Shown here: one piece after another, positions 1 to 7,000 of the stretch | Numbering within the stretch: position 1 is the stretch's first letter | How the letters are laid out: every line of letters begins with the position of its first letter | DNA from: an uncultured Clostridia bacterium | GTDB lineage: Bacteria; Bacillota; Clostridia; Christensenellales; UBA1242 | Reading direction: 5' to 3' | Assembly: GCA_947384015.1 (NCBI GenBank) | Contig: CANDFN010000046.1 | Span: 1-7,947 of the forward strand | DNA: 7,947 bases | Made by a program: the position numbers and the translations under genes | The notes under the pieces: model-generated | Told to the model about the DNA's origin: nothing | What the model saw: only the letters and a program-made list of their open reading frames with translations | Database searches by the model: none

Positions 1-643
1 TACGGTAACTGCGCCAAGTGTAAATTTTGCCTATTGGTTGCAACATCCTTGCAACATCGGTAAAACCTTGATTTAATAGATTGGTTAATGCTTTACGCTC
101 TTGCGGTAAAAAGCCTGTGCGGCGGCTACATTCTTTTGGGTGAGACAGGTCATCCTCTGTGTGAGATATGTTTGCGTCGGCAACATAAATAACATTTGTT
201 GTCTGTTTTAGTTTAATAAGGTAGTTGGTCATTTTGTCCCAAAAGTCCATTTTAAAATCTAGGCGATTACCTCCATTTGGAACATAGCAGTTTACAAGTG
301 CAAAGTTGTTGTAATAGGCTGTTATAACTCTGCCTTCTGGGTCGGGTTCGCCGTCAAAACCAAAAGTTACTTTATTTGGTTGAGTTTTTGTTAAAACTAA
401 TGTGCCTGCATAGCCAGCAACCTGACCGCAATTAAATATGCAATTATACTTGTTTAAAAACAATGGATTGGCAAACATGCTTAATTGTGAGGTGTTTACA
501 TTTAAAATTTCGCTTGCCGTTTGTTCGGTTGCGCGCACTTCTTGAAAACAAATTATGTCTGCATCTAATTTGTCTAACCAAGGAATAAGCCCTTTGTTGG
601 TGGCAGAACGTATCCCATTTAAGTTATAAGTTAAAATTTTCAT
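1..643 (-). CDS. xth: Exodeoxyribonuclease III (AP endonuclease), 3' end cut off by window edge
   Basis: This open frame starts with ATG at 643 and runs 214 codons to base 2 without a stop, so the C-terminus is missing. The product belongs to the exonuclease/endonuclease/phosphatase superfamily. It should cut DNA at abasic sites and remove nucleotides from 3' ends in base excision repair in the cytoplasm. Visible family motifs are MKILTYNLNGIR at the N-terminus (metal-binding Asn7), FQEVRA (Glu35), GYAGT (residues 77-81), EGRVIT (103-108), CYVPN (Tyr120) and ADAN (Asp156, Asn158). HPKECSRRTGFLPQER then leads into TWRSYR. Family members are about 250-270 residues, so roughly 40 are lost, including the segment carrying the late catalytic Asp and His. 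The usual GDxN motif reads ADAN. An AAAGGA ribosome site lies six bases before the ATG, and the gene starts 14 bases after the Nudix stop, suggesting one operon. The family assignment is very secure. Confidence 0.95.
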   Translation of the reverse strand, partial: MKILTYNLNGIRSATNKGLIPWLDKLDADIICFQEVRATEQTASEILNVNTSQLSMFANPLFLNKYNCIFNCGQVAGYAGTLVLTKTQPNKVTFGFDGEPDPEGRVITAYYNNFALVNCYVPNGGNRLDFKMDFWDKMTNYLIKLKQTTNVIYVADANISHTEDDLSHPKECSRRTGFLPQERKALTNLLNQGFTDVARMLQPIGKIYTWRSYR

Positions 644-657
644 TTATTATCCTTTTG

Positions 658-1197
658 CTATTGTTTATTTAATAGGTATTTTAAAATAATGCCTACGCTT
701 CTATCTTCTGTTATTTTATTGTTTAAACACATTTTTTTAACTTCATCAAAAGTAAACCATTCGTAATTTATTATTTCGCCGTCTTCTAGGTGCTGTTTGT
801 CTAATTTAAAATTGGTAATCTCGTAATAAAACAAATCCCACACAACGGTTGCTCCAGCTTTAGATATATGTAAAAGTTTTGGAGTTTTTGTAATTATTCC
901 AACTTCTTCATAGCACTCTTTAACAACTGCCATTTTTGCAAACTTGGCCATGTCGTCATTAAGGTGGTTAGTATACTCTTCCAAAGTATCAAAAACCTTT
1001 CCACCTGGTAGGCGATAGTCGTAGGCGTTTAACTCGTGGCGGTATTCTTTAGAAATAAGCATTTTATTGTCTTTAACAATTAAAGCGCGCACGCCAGGGG
1101 AGCGCATTGCATATTCGTAAGTTTTGGCTTTTCCGTTTGGAAGTTTAACTTCTTCTTCAACTACTTTAATTATTTTTCCGCTATATTTTGTTTTCAT
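658..1197 (-). CDS. Nudix hydrolase with an expanded Nudix box
   Basis: The 179-residue product is a Nudix-family pyrophosphohydrolase, probably cytoplasmic. The N-terminal part (residues 8-60) resembles ADP-ribose pyrophosphatase-like Nudix enzymes, with strands around VRALIVKDNKMLISKEYR. The Nudix signature is split: LPGGK lies at 63-67 and KECYEEVG at 93-100, supplying the metal-binding glutamates 94, 97 and 98. The second Gly of GGK is 27 residues from the residue replacing the box arginine (Lys93). In the classical G-x5-E-x7-REUxEExGU box this distance is 14, so about 13 residues are inserted, and the Arg is Lys. Substrate cannot be read from sequence; ADP-ribose, a nucleotide sugar or an oxidised nucleotide are all possible. 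The AAGGA ribosome site lies four bases before the ATG. It sits between recD2 and xth on the same strand, probably in one transcript. The family is certain, the substrate unknown. Confidence 0.9.
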   Translation of the reverse strand: MKTKYSGKIIKVVEEEVKLPNGKAKTYEYAMRSPGVRALIVKDNKMLISKEYRHELNAYDYRLPGGKVFDTLEEYTNHLNDDMAKFAKMAVVKECYEEVGIITKTPKLLHISKAGATVVWDLFYYEITNFKLDKQHLEDGEIINYEWFTFDEVKKMCLNNKITEDRSVGIILKYLLNKQ

Positions 1198-1236
1198 AAT
1201 TTCCTTTTTATTAAAAGTTTATTTCTTTATTGTTTG

Positions 1237-1269
1237 TTTAAGCAATATATATTGCACTTAGTGCTTAAA
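1237..1269. repeat. Nested inverted repeats between recD2 and the Nudix gene
   Basis: TTTAAGCA (1237-1244) is complementary to TGCTTAAA (1262-1269). Inside lie a perfect 14-base palindrome, GCAATATATATTGC (1242-1255), and GCAC-TTA-GTGC (1254-1264). These give mutually exclusive folds. On the transcribed (minus) strand no U-run follows, so it does not look like a terminator. It may be an RNA processing or stability element, or an operator. Confidence 0.5.
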
Positions 1270-1277
1270 AATTAATG

Positions 1278-3491
1278 TTATTGTTCTTCTTTAAATTCAT
1301 CGTTTAAAAATTCTTTAAGTAGGGTGTAACGTTTGGCTGTGTAATTGTTGTGTATCATACGGGCAAGTATCTGTTTGCTACCAATTAGCACTACCGCTTT
1401 TTTTGCACGTGTAATTGCAGTGTATAATAAGTTGCGTGTAACTATAATTGGTGCGCCTGGCACAAGAGGGATTACAACGCAATCAAATTCACAGCCTTGG
1501 CTTTTGTGTATGGTTATGGCATAAGCTAGGGTAAGTTGATGCATGTCGCTTTGGGCGTATCTACAAACCTTTCCGTCATCAAACTTTATTACAACTTCGT
1601 GTGTATCTGGCACAATTTGGGTTATATAACCGATATCTCCATTAAACACACCTTTGCCATTGTTGGTTAGCCCATTTGGTTCGGTTTTTGTGTATTCCAT
1701 ATCATAGTTGTTTTGAACCTGCATAACCTTATCTCCAACATGATATTTTACAAATTCGTTACTTAATTCTAAGCCAGAGTAAAAGGGGTTGAGCGTCATT
1801 TGTAAACGCTTGTTTAAATTGTCTATTCCGCATGGGCCAGCTTTCATAGGTGCAAGCACTTGAATTTCTTCTGGCGCATAACCGAAATATTTGGGCAAAC
1901 GCGTGCTTACAAGGTCTACTATAGTTTCGCTGTTTGCAGTTAAGTCGTTGCCTGGCATAAAGAAAAAGTCTTTGCTACTATTATCCACAACAGGCATTTT
2001 ACCACTGTTAATTAAATGGGCGTTAGATACAATTAAACTGTTTTCGCCTTGCCTATAAATGTTTACTAAAAAGGTTGTTGGTAGGCTATTGCTTTCTATA
2101 AGGTCTCTTAACACGTTGCCGGCGCCAACGCTAGGTAATTGGTCTTTATCTCCTACTAAAATTAAGCGGGTGGTAGAGCGTAATGCTTTTAATAGGTGGT
2201 AGAAGAGTGTAGAATCTACCATACTAACTTCGTCTACAATAACGACATCTGCGTCTAAAGGATTTTCTTCATTACGGTTAAAGAAAATTTTGTCCTCCCC
2301 AGTGGTCTCTAGTGCGCGGTGAATGGTTTTTGCTTCGCACCCGCTAGTTTCGGTTAAACGTTTAGAAGCGCGCCCAGTTGGGGCACATAAAAGAACTTTG
2401 TGTTTTTGTTGTTTGCACATCTCTAAAACACAACGCACTATTGTAGTTTTACCCGTTCCAGGTCCGCCGGTAATAATAGATACTCCGCGGGTAAGGGCAG
2501 TGAGCACTGCGTCTGTTTGCTCTCCATTTAAAATGATGTTGTGTAGGCGTTGATAAAAATTAATGTTGTCTATAAAATTAATATCATCTTGAAAACGGTT
2601 ATAGGTTAGTTTATATAATTTGCGGGCTATATATTTTTCTTGATAATAAAATTTAGTTAACATTACAATGTCTGTGCCATGATAAGAAAAACATTTTGCC
2701 AAGCCTTCTATATTTAAATAGTCCACGCACTTTTCTAGTAAATGGTTATAGTCTTCACTAAAGTTTAAAATTTCTTTACAGTTGTCTATTAGTGTTTGTC
2801 TTGGTAAGTAGGTGTGCCCTTCGCGCTCACTGGCAAGTTTTAATGTATAAATAAGCCCTGCACGAATGCGGTTTTCACCATACTCATCAATGCCAAGTTT
2901 AATGGCAATTTTATCTGCAGTGGCAAAACCTACGCCGTCTATATCTTCTATAAGCTGATAGGGGTTGGTTTTAACAACTTCTATCGTCTTTTCTTTATAA
3001 ACATTAAATATTTTTATTGCAAGGTTGGTAGTTATAAAATGACTTTGCAAAAACATTATTGCATTTTGCATGTCTTTCATTTCGTTATAGGCATTAGATA
3101 TTTCATAAGCTTTTTGCTTGCTTATGCCTTTAACTTTAGCAAGAAGGGTTGGGTTAAATTCTAAAACAGATAAGGTGTCTTCTTTAAATTCATCCACAAT
3201 TCTTTTTGCTGTAACTGGACCTATGCCATAAATTAATCCGCTAGAAAGATATTTTTCTATTGCTGGCACGCTTGTTGGCTCTACTACATGAACTTCGGTG
3301 GCAGAAAATTGTTCTCCAAACTTTTTGTTTATAATAAAATCGCCAGTAAGTTCCAAAGTCTGACCGTCAAATAGTTCTGGAAAATTACCAACAGCAGTTA
3401 ACTTTTTGTTGTTGTATGTTATGTTTATTACAGAGTAGCCATTTTCGGCGTTTCTAAACACTGTGTTTATAGCGCTTCCCACAATCTTCAT
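1278..3491 (-). CDS. recD2: RecD2-type ATP-dependent DNA helicase
   Basis: The 737-residue product is a superfamily 1B 5'-3' DNA helicase of the RecD2 (RecD-like, RecBC-independent) type, acting in DNA repair and replication-fork maintenance. The N-terminal region (1-75) starts like the family's OB-like domain, with FRNAENGYSVI. Helix-hairpin-helix segments follow at about 81-102 (GLIYGIGPVTAKRIV) and 176-202 (DGVGFATADKIAIKLG). The helicase core shows Walker A GGPGTGKTT (342-350), motif Ia APTGRASKRL (370-379), Walker B VDEVSM (419-424), motif III GDKDQLPSVGAG (447-458), motif IV IYRQ (478-481), motif V AITIHKSQG (658-666) and motif VI YTAITRAKK (690-698). All motifs look intact and the length is typical. 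The ATG at 3491 is supported by the family N-terminus and by an in-frame TAA four codons upstream. No well-spaced ribosome site precedes it; AAAGG lies one base from the ATG. It is first in the leftward cluster. Confidence 0.97.
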   Translation of the reverse strand: MKIVGSAINTVFRNAENGYSVINITYNNKKLTAVGNFPELFDGQTLELTGDFIINKKFGEQFSATEVHVVEPTSVPAIEKYLSSGLIYGIGPVTAKRIVDEFKEDTLSVLEFNPTLLAKVKGISKQKAYEISNAYNEMKDMQNAIMFLQSHFITTNLAIKIFNVYKEKTIEVVKTNPYQLIEDIDGVGFATADKIAIKLGIDEYGENRIRAGLIYTLKLASEREGHTYLPRQTLIDNCKEILNFSEDYNHLLEKCVDYLNIEGLAKCFSYHGTDIVMLTKFYYQEKYIARKLYKLTYNRFQDDINFIDNINFYQRLHNIILNGEQTDAVLTALTRGVSIITGGPGTGKTTIVRCVLEMCKQQKHKVLLCAPTGRASKRLTETSGCEAKTIHRALETTGEDKIFFNRNEENPLDADVVIVDEVSMVDSTLFYHLLKALRSTTRLILVGDKDQLPSVGAGNVLRDLIESNSLPTTFLVNIYRQGENSLIVSNAHLINSGKMPVVDNSSKDFFFMPGNDLTANSETIVDLVSTRLPKYFGYAPEEIQVLAPMKAGPCGIDNLNKRLQMTLNPFYSGLELSNEFVKYHVGDKVMQVQNNYDMEYTKTEPNGLTNNGKGVFNGDIGYITQIVPDTHEVVIKFDDGKVCRYAQSDMHQLTLAYAITIHKSQGCEFDCVVIPLVPGAPIIVTRNLLYTAITRAKKAVVLIGSKQILARMIHNNYTAKRYTLLKEFLNDEFKEEQ

Positions 3492-3497
3492 GCCTTT

Positions 3498-3526
3498 ATT
3501 TTACACTTTTTTTTGTTGTTTGGCAA
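3498..3526 (-). promoter_or_regulatory. Promoter of recD2, predicted leaderless
   Basis: Read on the minus strand, TTGCCA (3526-3521) is followed after 17 bases by TAAAAT (3503-3498). Both boxes are close to the housekeeping sigma consensus and the spacing is ideal. Only six bases (AAAGGC) separate the -10 box from the ATG, so transcription would start at or within a base or two of the start codon. The spacer contains an eight-base A run. Confidence 0.6.
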
Positions 3527-3535
3527 GCATTCGTC

Positions 3536-3598
3536 GCATCACGCCCATAAGCTAAATCAATTTATAAAAAAATTGATTGTAAGCCTTAGGGCGGATGC
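3536..3598. repeat. Imperfect long inverted repeat (hairpin)
   Basis: The left arm reads GCATC, a bulged A, CGCCC, an imperfect middle, then AATCAATTT. The right arm reads AAATTGATT, an imperfect middle, GGGCG and GATGC. Nineteen bases pair perfectly in three blocks around the loop ATAAAA (3564-3569). There is no U-run after it on either strand that would make a standard terminator, so it is more likely part of a repeat element or a structured RNA. Confidence 0.7.
3540..3569 (+). repeat. 30-bp direct repeat, copy 1
   Basis: This is an exact 30-base match to 3691-3720, beginning CACGCCCATAAGC and ending TTTATAAAA. The two copies start 151 bases apart and similarity stops abruptly at both ends. 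Copy 1 also forms the left arm of the hairpin at 3536-3598. Confidence 0.9.
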
Positions 3599-3640
3599 TC
3601 CTCATCCTCCTCAAAGTTTTGATAGAGGAGATGTGTGGAG
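3598..3640. repeat. Second hairpin in the recD2/GLUG spacer
   Basis: CTCC (3598-3601) pairs with GGAG (3637-3640), CATC (3603-3606) with GATG (3630-3633), and TCCTC (3608-3612) with GAGGA (3625-3629), around the loop AAAGTTTTGATA. It directly abuts the hairpin at 3536-3598. The arms are strongly pyrimidine-rich and purine-rich respectively, and look less AT-rich than the surrounding spacer. Confidence 0.55.
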
Positions 3641-3690
3641 GGTAAAACATTCTTGTCTGGGAATTGGCAGGTTTGTTTTTAAAGTATTTG

Positions 3691-3720
3691 CACGCCCATA
3701 AGCTAAATCAATTTATAAAA
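3691..3720 (+). repeat. 30-bp direct repeat, copy 2
   Basis: Exact second copy of the 3540-3569 sequence. It lacks the adjacent complementary arm that copy 1 has. The right arm of the copy 1 hairpin is a degenerate inverted version of the same sequence, so the motif occurs three times in this spacer: direct, inverted and direct. Confidence 0.9.
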
Positions 3721-3789
3721 GCAACAACTTCATAGACTATTTTAGTTCTGTATATAAATAAAACGGGGAGTTATGTGCTAGTTGCTTTT
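3717..3789. repeat. 9-bp inverted repeat AAAAGCAAC / GTTGCTTTT
   Basis: AAAAGCAAC at 3717-3725 is perfectly complementary to GTTGCTTTT at 3781-3789, with 55 bases between the arms. The left arm overlaps the end of direct repeat copy 2. The function is unknown and the match could be chance in AT-rich DNA. Confidence 0.4.
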
Positions 3790-3810
3790 CTAACAAAAAT
3801 TAGCCAATTT

Positions 3811-3828
3811 GCATAATTAGGGTTATGC
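3811..3828. repeat. Small inverted repeat GCATAA-TTAGGG-TTATGC
   Basis: Two perfect six-base arms surround a six-base loop, just upstream of the possible distal promoter at 3839-3867. It could be an operator or a minor RNA hairpin; there is no other support. Confidence 0.35.
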
Positions 3829-3838
3829 TATTAACTAG

Positions 3839-3867
3839 TTGATTATTTTTTGCTTTTGTGATATACT
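3839..3867 (+). promoter_or_regulatory. Possible distal promoter with extended -10
   Basis: TTGATT (3839-3844) and TATACT (3862-3867) are separated by 17 bases, and TG one base before the -10 box gives an extended -10. A transcript would start near 3874 and reach the GLUG gene after an A-rich leader of about 185 bases. It is weaker than the promoter at 4009-4036. Confidence 0.45.
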
Positions 3868-3880
3868 AATAATAGTATAT
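3861..3880. promoter_or_regulatory. Perfect 8-bp palindrome overlapping the distal promoter, possible operator
   Basis: ATATACTA (3861-3868) and TAGTATAT (3873-3880) are perfect inverted copies separated by ATAA. The palindrome covers the -10 box and predicted start of the distal promoter, a position where a dimeric repressor could block transcription. It is all AT apart from two C/G positions, so chance is possible. Confidence 0.4.
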
Positions 3881-4008
3881 TGTGGCGGGCTTGCTGGCAG
3901 ATTTGAGATTTGGCTAAAAATAACAAAAAATCGGCAAAAAATCAAGCAAAAACGGCAAATTTTGATTAAGTTTGGCAGTATTTTGAATTATTTTTTAATT
4001 TTTAGGTA
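3881..4008. other. A-rich non-coding leader region
   Basis: This part of the spacer between the distal and main promoters is dominated by A and T runs, with short repeated CGGCAAA units at about 3932 and 3953. I see no open frame with a ribosome site and no clear hairpin. It would be the 5' leader of any transcript from the distal promoter. Confidence 0.5.
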
Positions 4009-4036
4009 TTGACAAATTTCCAAAATGGGTTATAAT
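4009..4036 (+). promoter_or_regulatory. Main promoter of the GLUG-repeat gene
   Basis: Perfect TTGACA (4009-4014) and perfect TATAAT (4031-4036) are separated by 16 bases. The predicted start near 4043 gives a leader of about 16 bases that contains the ribosome site. Both boxes are exact consensus, suggesting strong expression. Confidence 0.88.
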
Positions 4037-4045
4037 AGCAACAAT

Positions 4046-4054
4046 AGAGGGGAG
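4046..4054 (+). promoter_or_regulatory. Ribosome binding site of the GLUG-repeat gene
   Basis: AGAGGGGAG ends four bases before the ATG at 4059. Together with the promoter it fixes this start codon. Confidence 0.8.
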
Positions 4055-4058
4055 AAAT

Positions 4059-7000
4059 ATGAAAAAATTTTTAATTTTCCTAGTTGCAATTGTGGTATGC
4101 GTGTGTGTTGGTGTAACCGGATACTACTTTTTGCGTAATGATGAAGTTATAAGATTAGAAAAAACTTCTATTCAAATTAATATTGATGATTACATCCGTA
4201 AAGATGGAACTTTCCACAATTCTTTAGGGCTTAATGTAACCCAAAGAAATAAAAGAACAAAATATGGTTATCGTGTGGAAGATGAAAATGGTAGAGATGT
4301 AACAAGTAGTAACTTTATTACATATGATGCAGACCAAGATGTTTACATCCCTCACGCTGGCGGTGAATATGTTTTAATTATCACAACATCAAATAAAAAG
4401 TTTGCAGAATTTAGAATTAACGTTCATATTGGTGATGGATTAACAGAAGAAAATCCATATTTCATTCGTAATGCAGACCAATTTTATAAGATTGAAAACA
4501 ATCTTAAATGGCATTATAAGTTAATTGAAAACATCAAGATTGCAGACAATAAACATATTTCAGGTGAATTTACAGGTTCTTTTGATGGTAACTACAAAAC
4601 CATAACAGGTTTAAATCTTACAACTGGTGATAATGCAGGTTTATTTGAAACTATTGCAAGTGGCACAGTTAAAAATTTAATTATTGATACTCCTAATATT
4701 GATGGTAATTTTGCTAAAGCGGGTGTTTTGGCAAGTGAAATTAGAGGCACAACAACAATCTCTGGTGTTCAAGTAAAAAATGCAAGTGTTGCAAATGCTA
4801 ACACAAATGGCACAACTGGTGGTTTGGTTGCAAATGCCAACGAAGGTTCAAAAATAACACTTTCTTATGTAAATGGCACAATCACACTAGGTTCAAAACC
4901 AGTTGAAACTCCAGAAAAACCAGAAACTCCAGCAAACCCAGAAGAAACAGAAGCTGTCGCTTTAGCAGACGAGGCTGTAGGAACTCCAGTTGTTGGTGGT
5001 TTGGTTGGTTTATTAGATAAAGCAGTTATAAAAGCAAGTTATGCGCAAATTTCTGTTGTTGTAAACGGAACAATTAATTACACAACGGCAGGTGGTTTGG
5101 TTGGTAAGGTTGTTCTTGCACCAAGCGAAGTTTCAGACAAAGCAGAAGTTTCTGGCATGATACATCAAAGTTACGCTGTGGTTTCTAACAACGCATCAGT
5201 TTCAGCATTTGTTGGTAGTGTAACTTCTGCAAAAGCTATAGAACCAAAAACACAAGATAGTGAAGGAAATGCCTATACTTATATATACTTTGTAGGCAAC
5301 TATGCTAAAAACAATAGTCAAGTAACAACTACAAATAATATTGTTGGTGCATTTGATGCTAACACAACTGCAGTTAAAGAACTTTTAACAGCAGAAGATG
5401 CAATATCTATAGCTCCTATAAAAGATAATAATGAATATTTATATTATAAAAACATTGAGTGGGATAGAGATATTTGGAATGTAACAACTCAATATCCAAC
5501 CCTTAAACTTGATGCAGATAGAGTTTTAACCTTAAGCACTATTGAAGATAAATTAAAAGTTGCTACTAACTATATTCAATCTACAATGATTGTAGAAAAA
5601 GAAATAGACAGCACAGCCACAGCAGATACAATTTTAGGTTGCTTTAAAAATAATACAGCAACAAGATTGACTGGGGATGCTCAAGAATTTGATTTCACTT
5701 CTGTTGAAACTTCTAAATGGGATTTAGATAATATGATTTTAGAAGGTAATGGAAGCACAATTATTGTAAATAATAGTTTATTTAACTCTTTAACAAACAG
5801 TGCTATATCTAACATAAATGTTAAAGTTAAAACAGTTTCTACAAGCACCGAAATTTATGGTGGTTTAGCAAATACAATTGCTAACAATACTAATATTGAT
5901 AATGTAACAGTAGAATATGTTGTAGATAAAATTGAAAACACAACCATTAAGACTTTTGGTGGTGTAGTTGGAACAGCAACCGATTCTAGTATCTCTAGTT
6001 GTTCGGCAAAAAATATTAATGTTGCATCTTCAGCTATTACTACAGCGGGCGGTATTGTTGGTTCAACTAATAGTGGTCTATCAATAGGTAATAGCGTTGT
6101 AGAATTCAACACCTTTAGCACAACAGAAACTGTTATTCTAGGTGGTGCATTAGGTAATAGCACAGGCTCTATCTCTGGTGCTGGTGAAAATGCAAGCATT
6201 TATATCAATGTGGTTAATGTTGCACAAAGCAGTAAAGTTGCAGGTGTTGCAGGTGTAAATAATAATGTAATCTCTAATGTTAAACTTGTTGGTAAAGGAA
6301 TTAAATATTCTACAACAATGTCTGCAACCGAAGTTTACTTTGCAGGAGTTGCAGTAGATAACAATGGTTCTATAAACAACGTTTACAACTATATGTTAAA
6401 CATTGGTGGGGGCGAAAACAATACATCTTTTGCTACAGGAAAAGATTATAAAGTTGCAGGTTTGGCATGGAACAATTCTACTGACAATTCAGCAATTTAT
6501 CAATGTATTGTGGCATCTAACCTTTATGGTAACTATGTAGCAGGTATAGTTGGTGAACAAGGTGTAATTGGCGACGGATATAAAGCTGGTGAAGGTGGTT
6601 CAGTAAATGCAAGTGTTAAACAAGTTTTAGTTGCAGGTGCAAACTGGAATAAAGACGTGTTATACGGCTCAGCAGAAAACCCTACATACGCAGAGGGTGC
6701 AAACATCATGAGAGGCGATAAATTTGTTGCGGGCGTTGCTTACACAATTGCCAAAGGTAGCGTAATTAATGTTCAAACCAACAGTATAATTGAAGCTGCT
6801 TCTAACACAACAAGAGCTTCATTAATTGTGTTCCACTTCCCAGAAGGTGCGGTTTTAAATAACGCAGTTATAAACAGTCAGTTTGCAGGTAATGTTGGTG
6901 CGGCTTACTATCGTGATACATGGTGGAATGCAGGCACTATAAGCGGAAACAATAATGGTATATGTTATAACTTATATGGTAACCAAGGCTTCTCCGGAAC

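Noticed and set aside
2323..2553. Plus-strand open frame of 76 codons inside recD2
   Set aside because: It is the antisense shadow of the conserved helicase core, opposite Walker A and motif Ia, and has no ribosome site.
3513..3701. Open frame of 62 codons on the plus strand in the recD2/GLUG spacer
   Set aside because: It has no ATG at its start, no ribosome site, low-complexity and Arg/His/Pro-rich content, and it runs straight through the hairpins and one direct repeat.
3540..3720. Possible CRISPR array from the 30-bp repeat
   Set aside because: There are only two direct copies, with a 121-base interval that is far longer than a spacer, and no cas genes nearby.
4092..4112. Lipoprotein signal around the two cysteines in the GLUG protein leader
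   Set aside because: The residues before Cys14 and Cys16 do not fit the L-[AS]-[GA]-C lipobox, and hydrophobic residues continue past them.
5855..6199. Minus-strand open frame of 114 codons inside the GLUG gene
   Set aside because: It is an antisense shadow of the repeat region; the Pro/Leu/Val-rich product reflects the complement of Gly/Asn/Thr codons.
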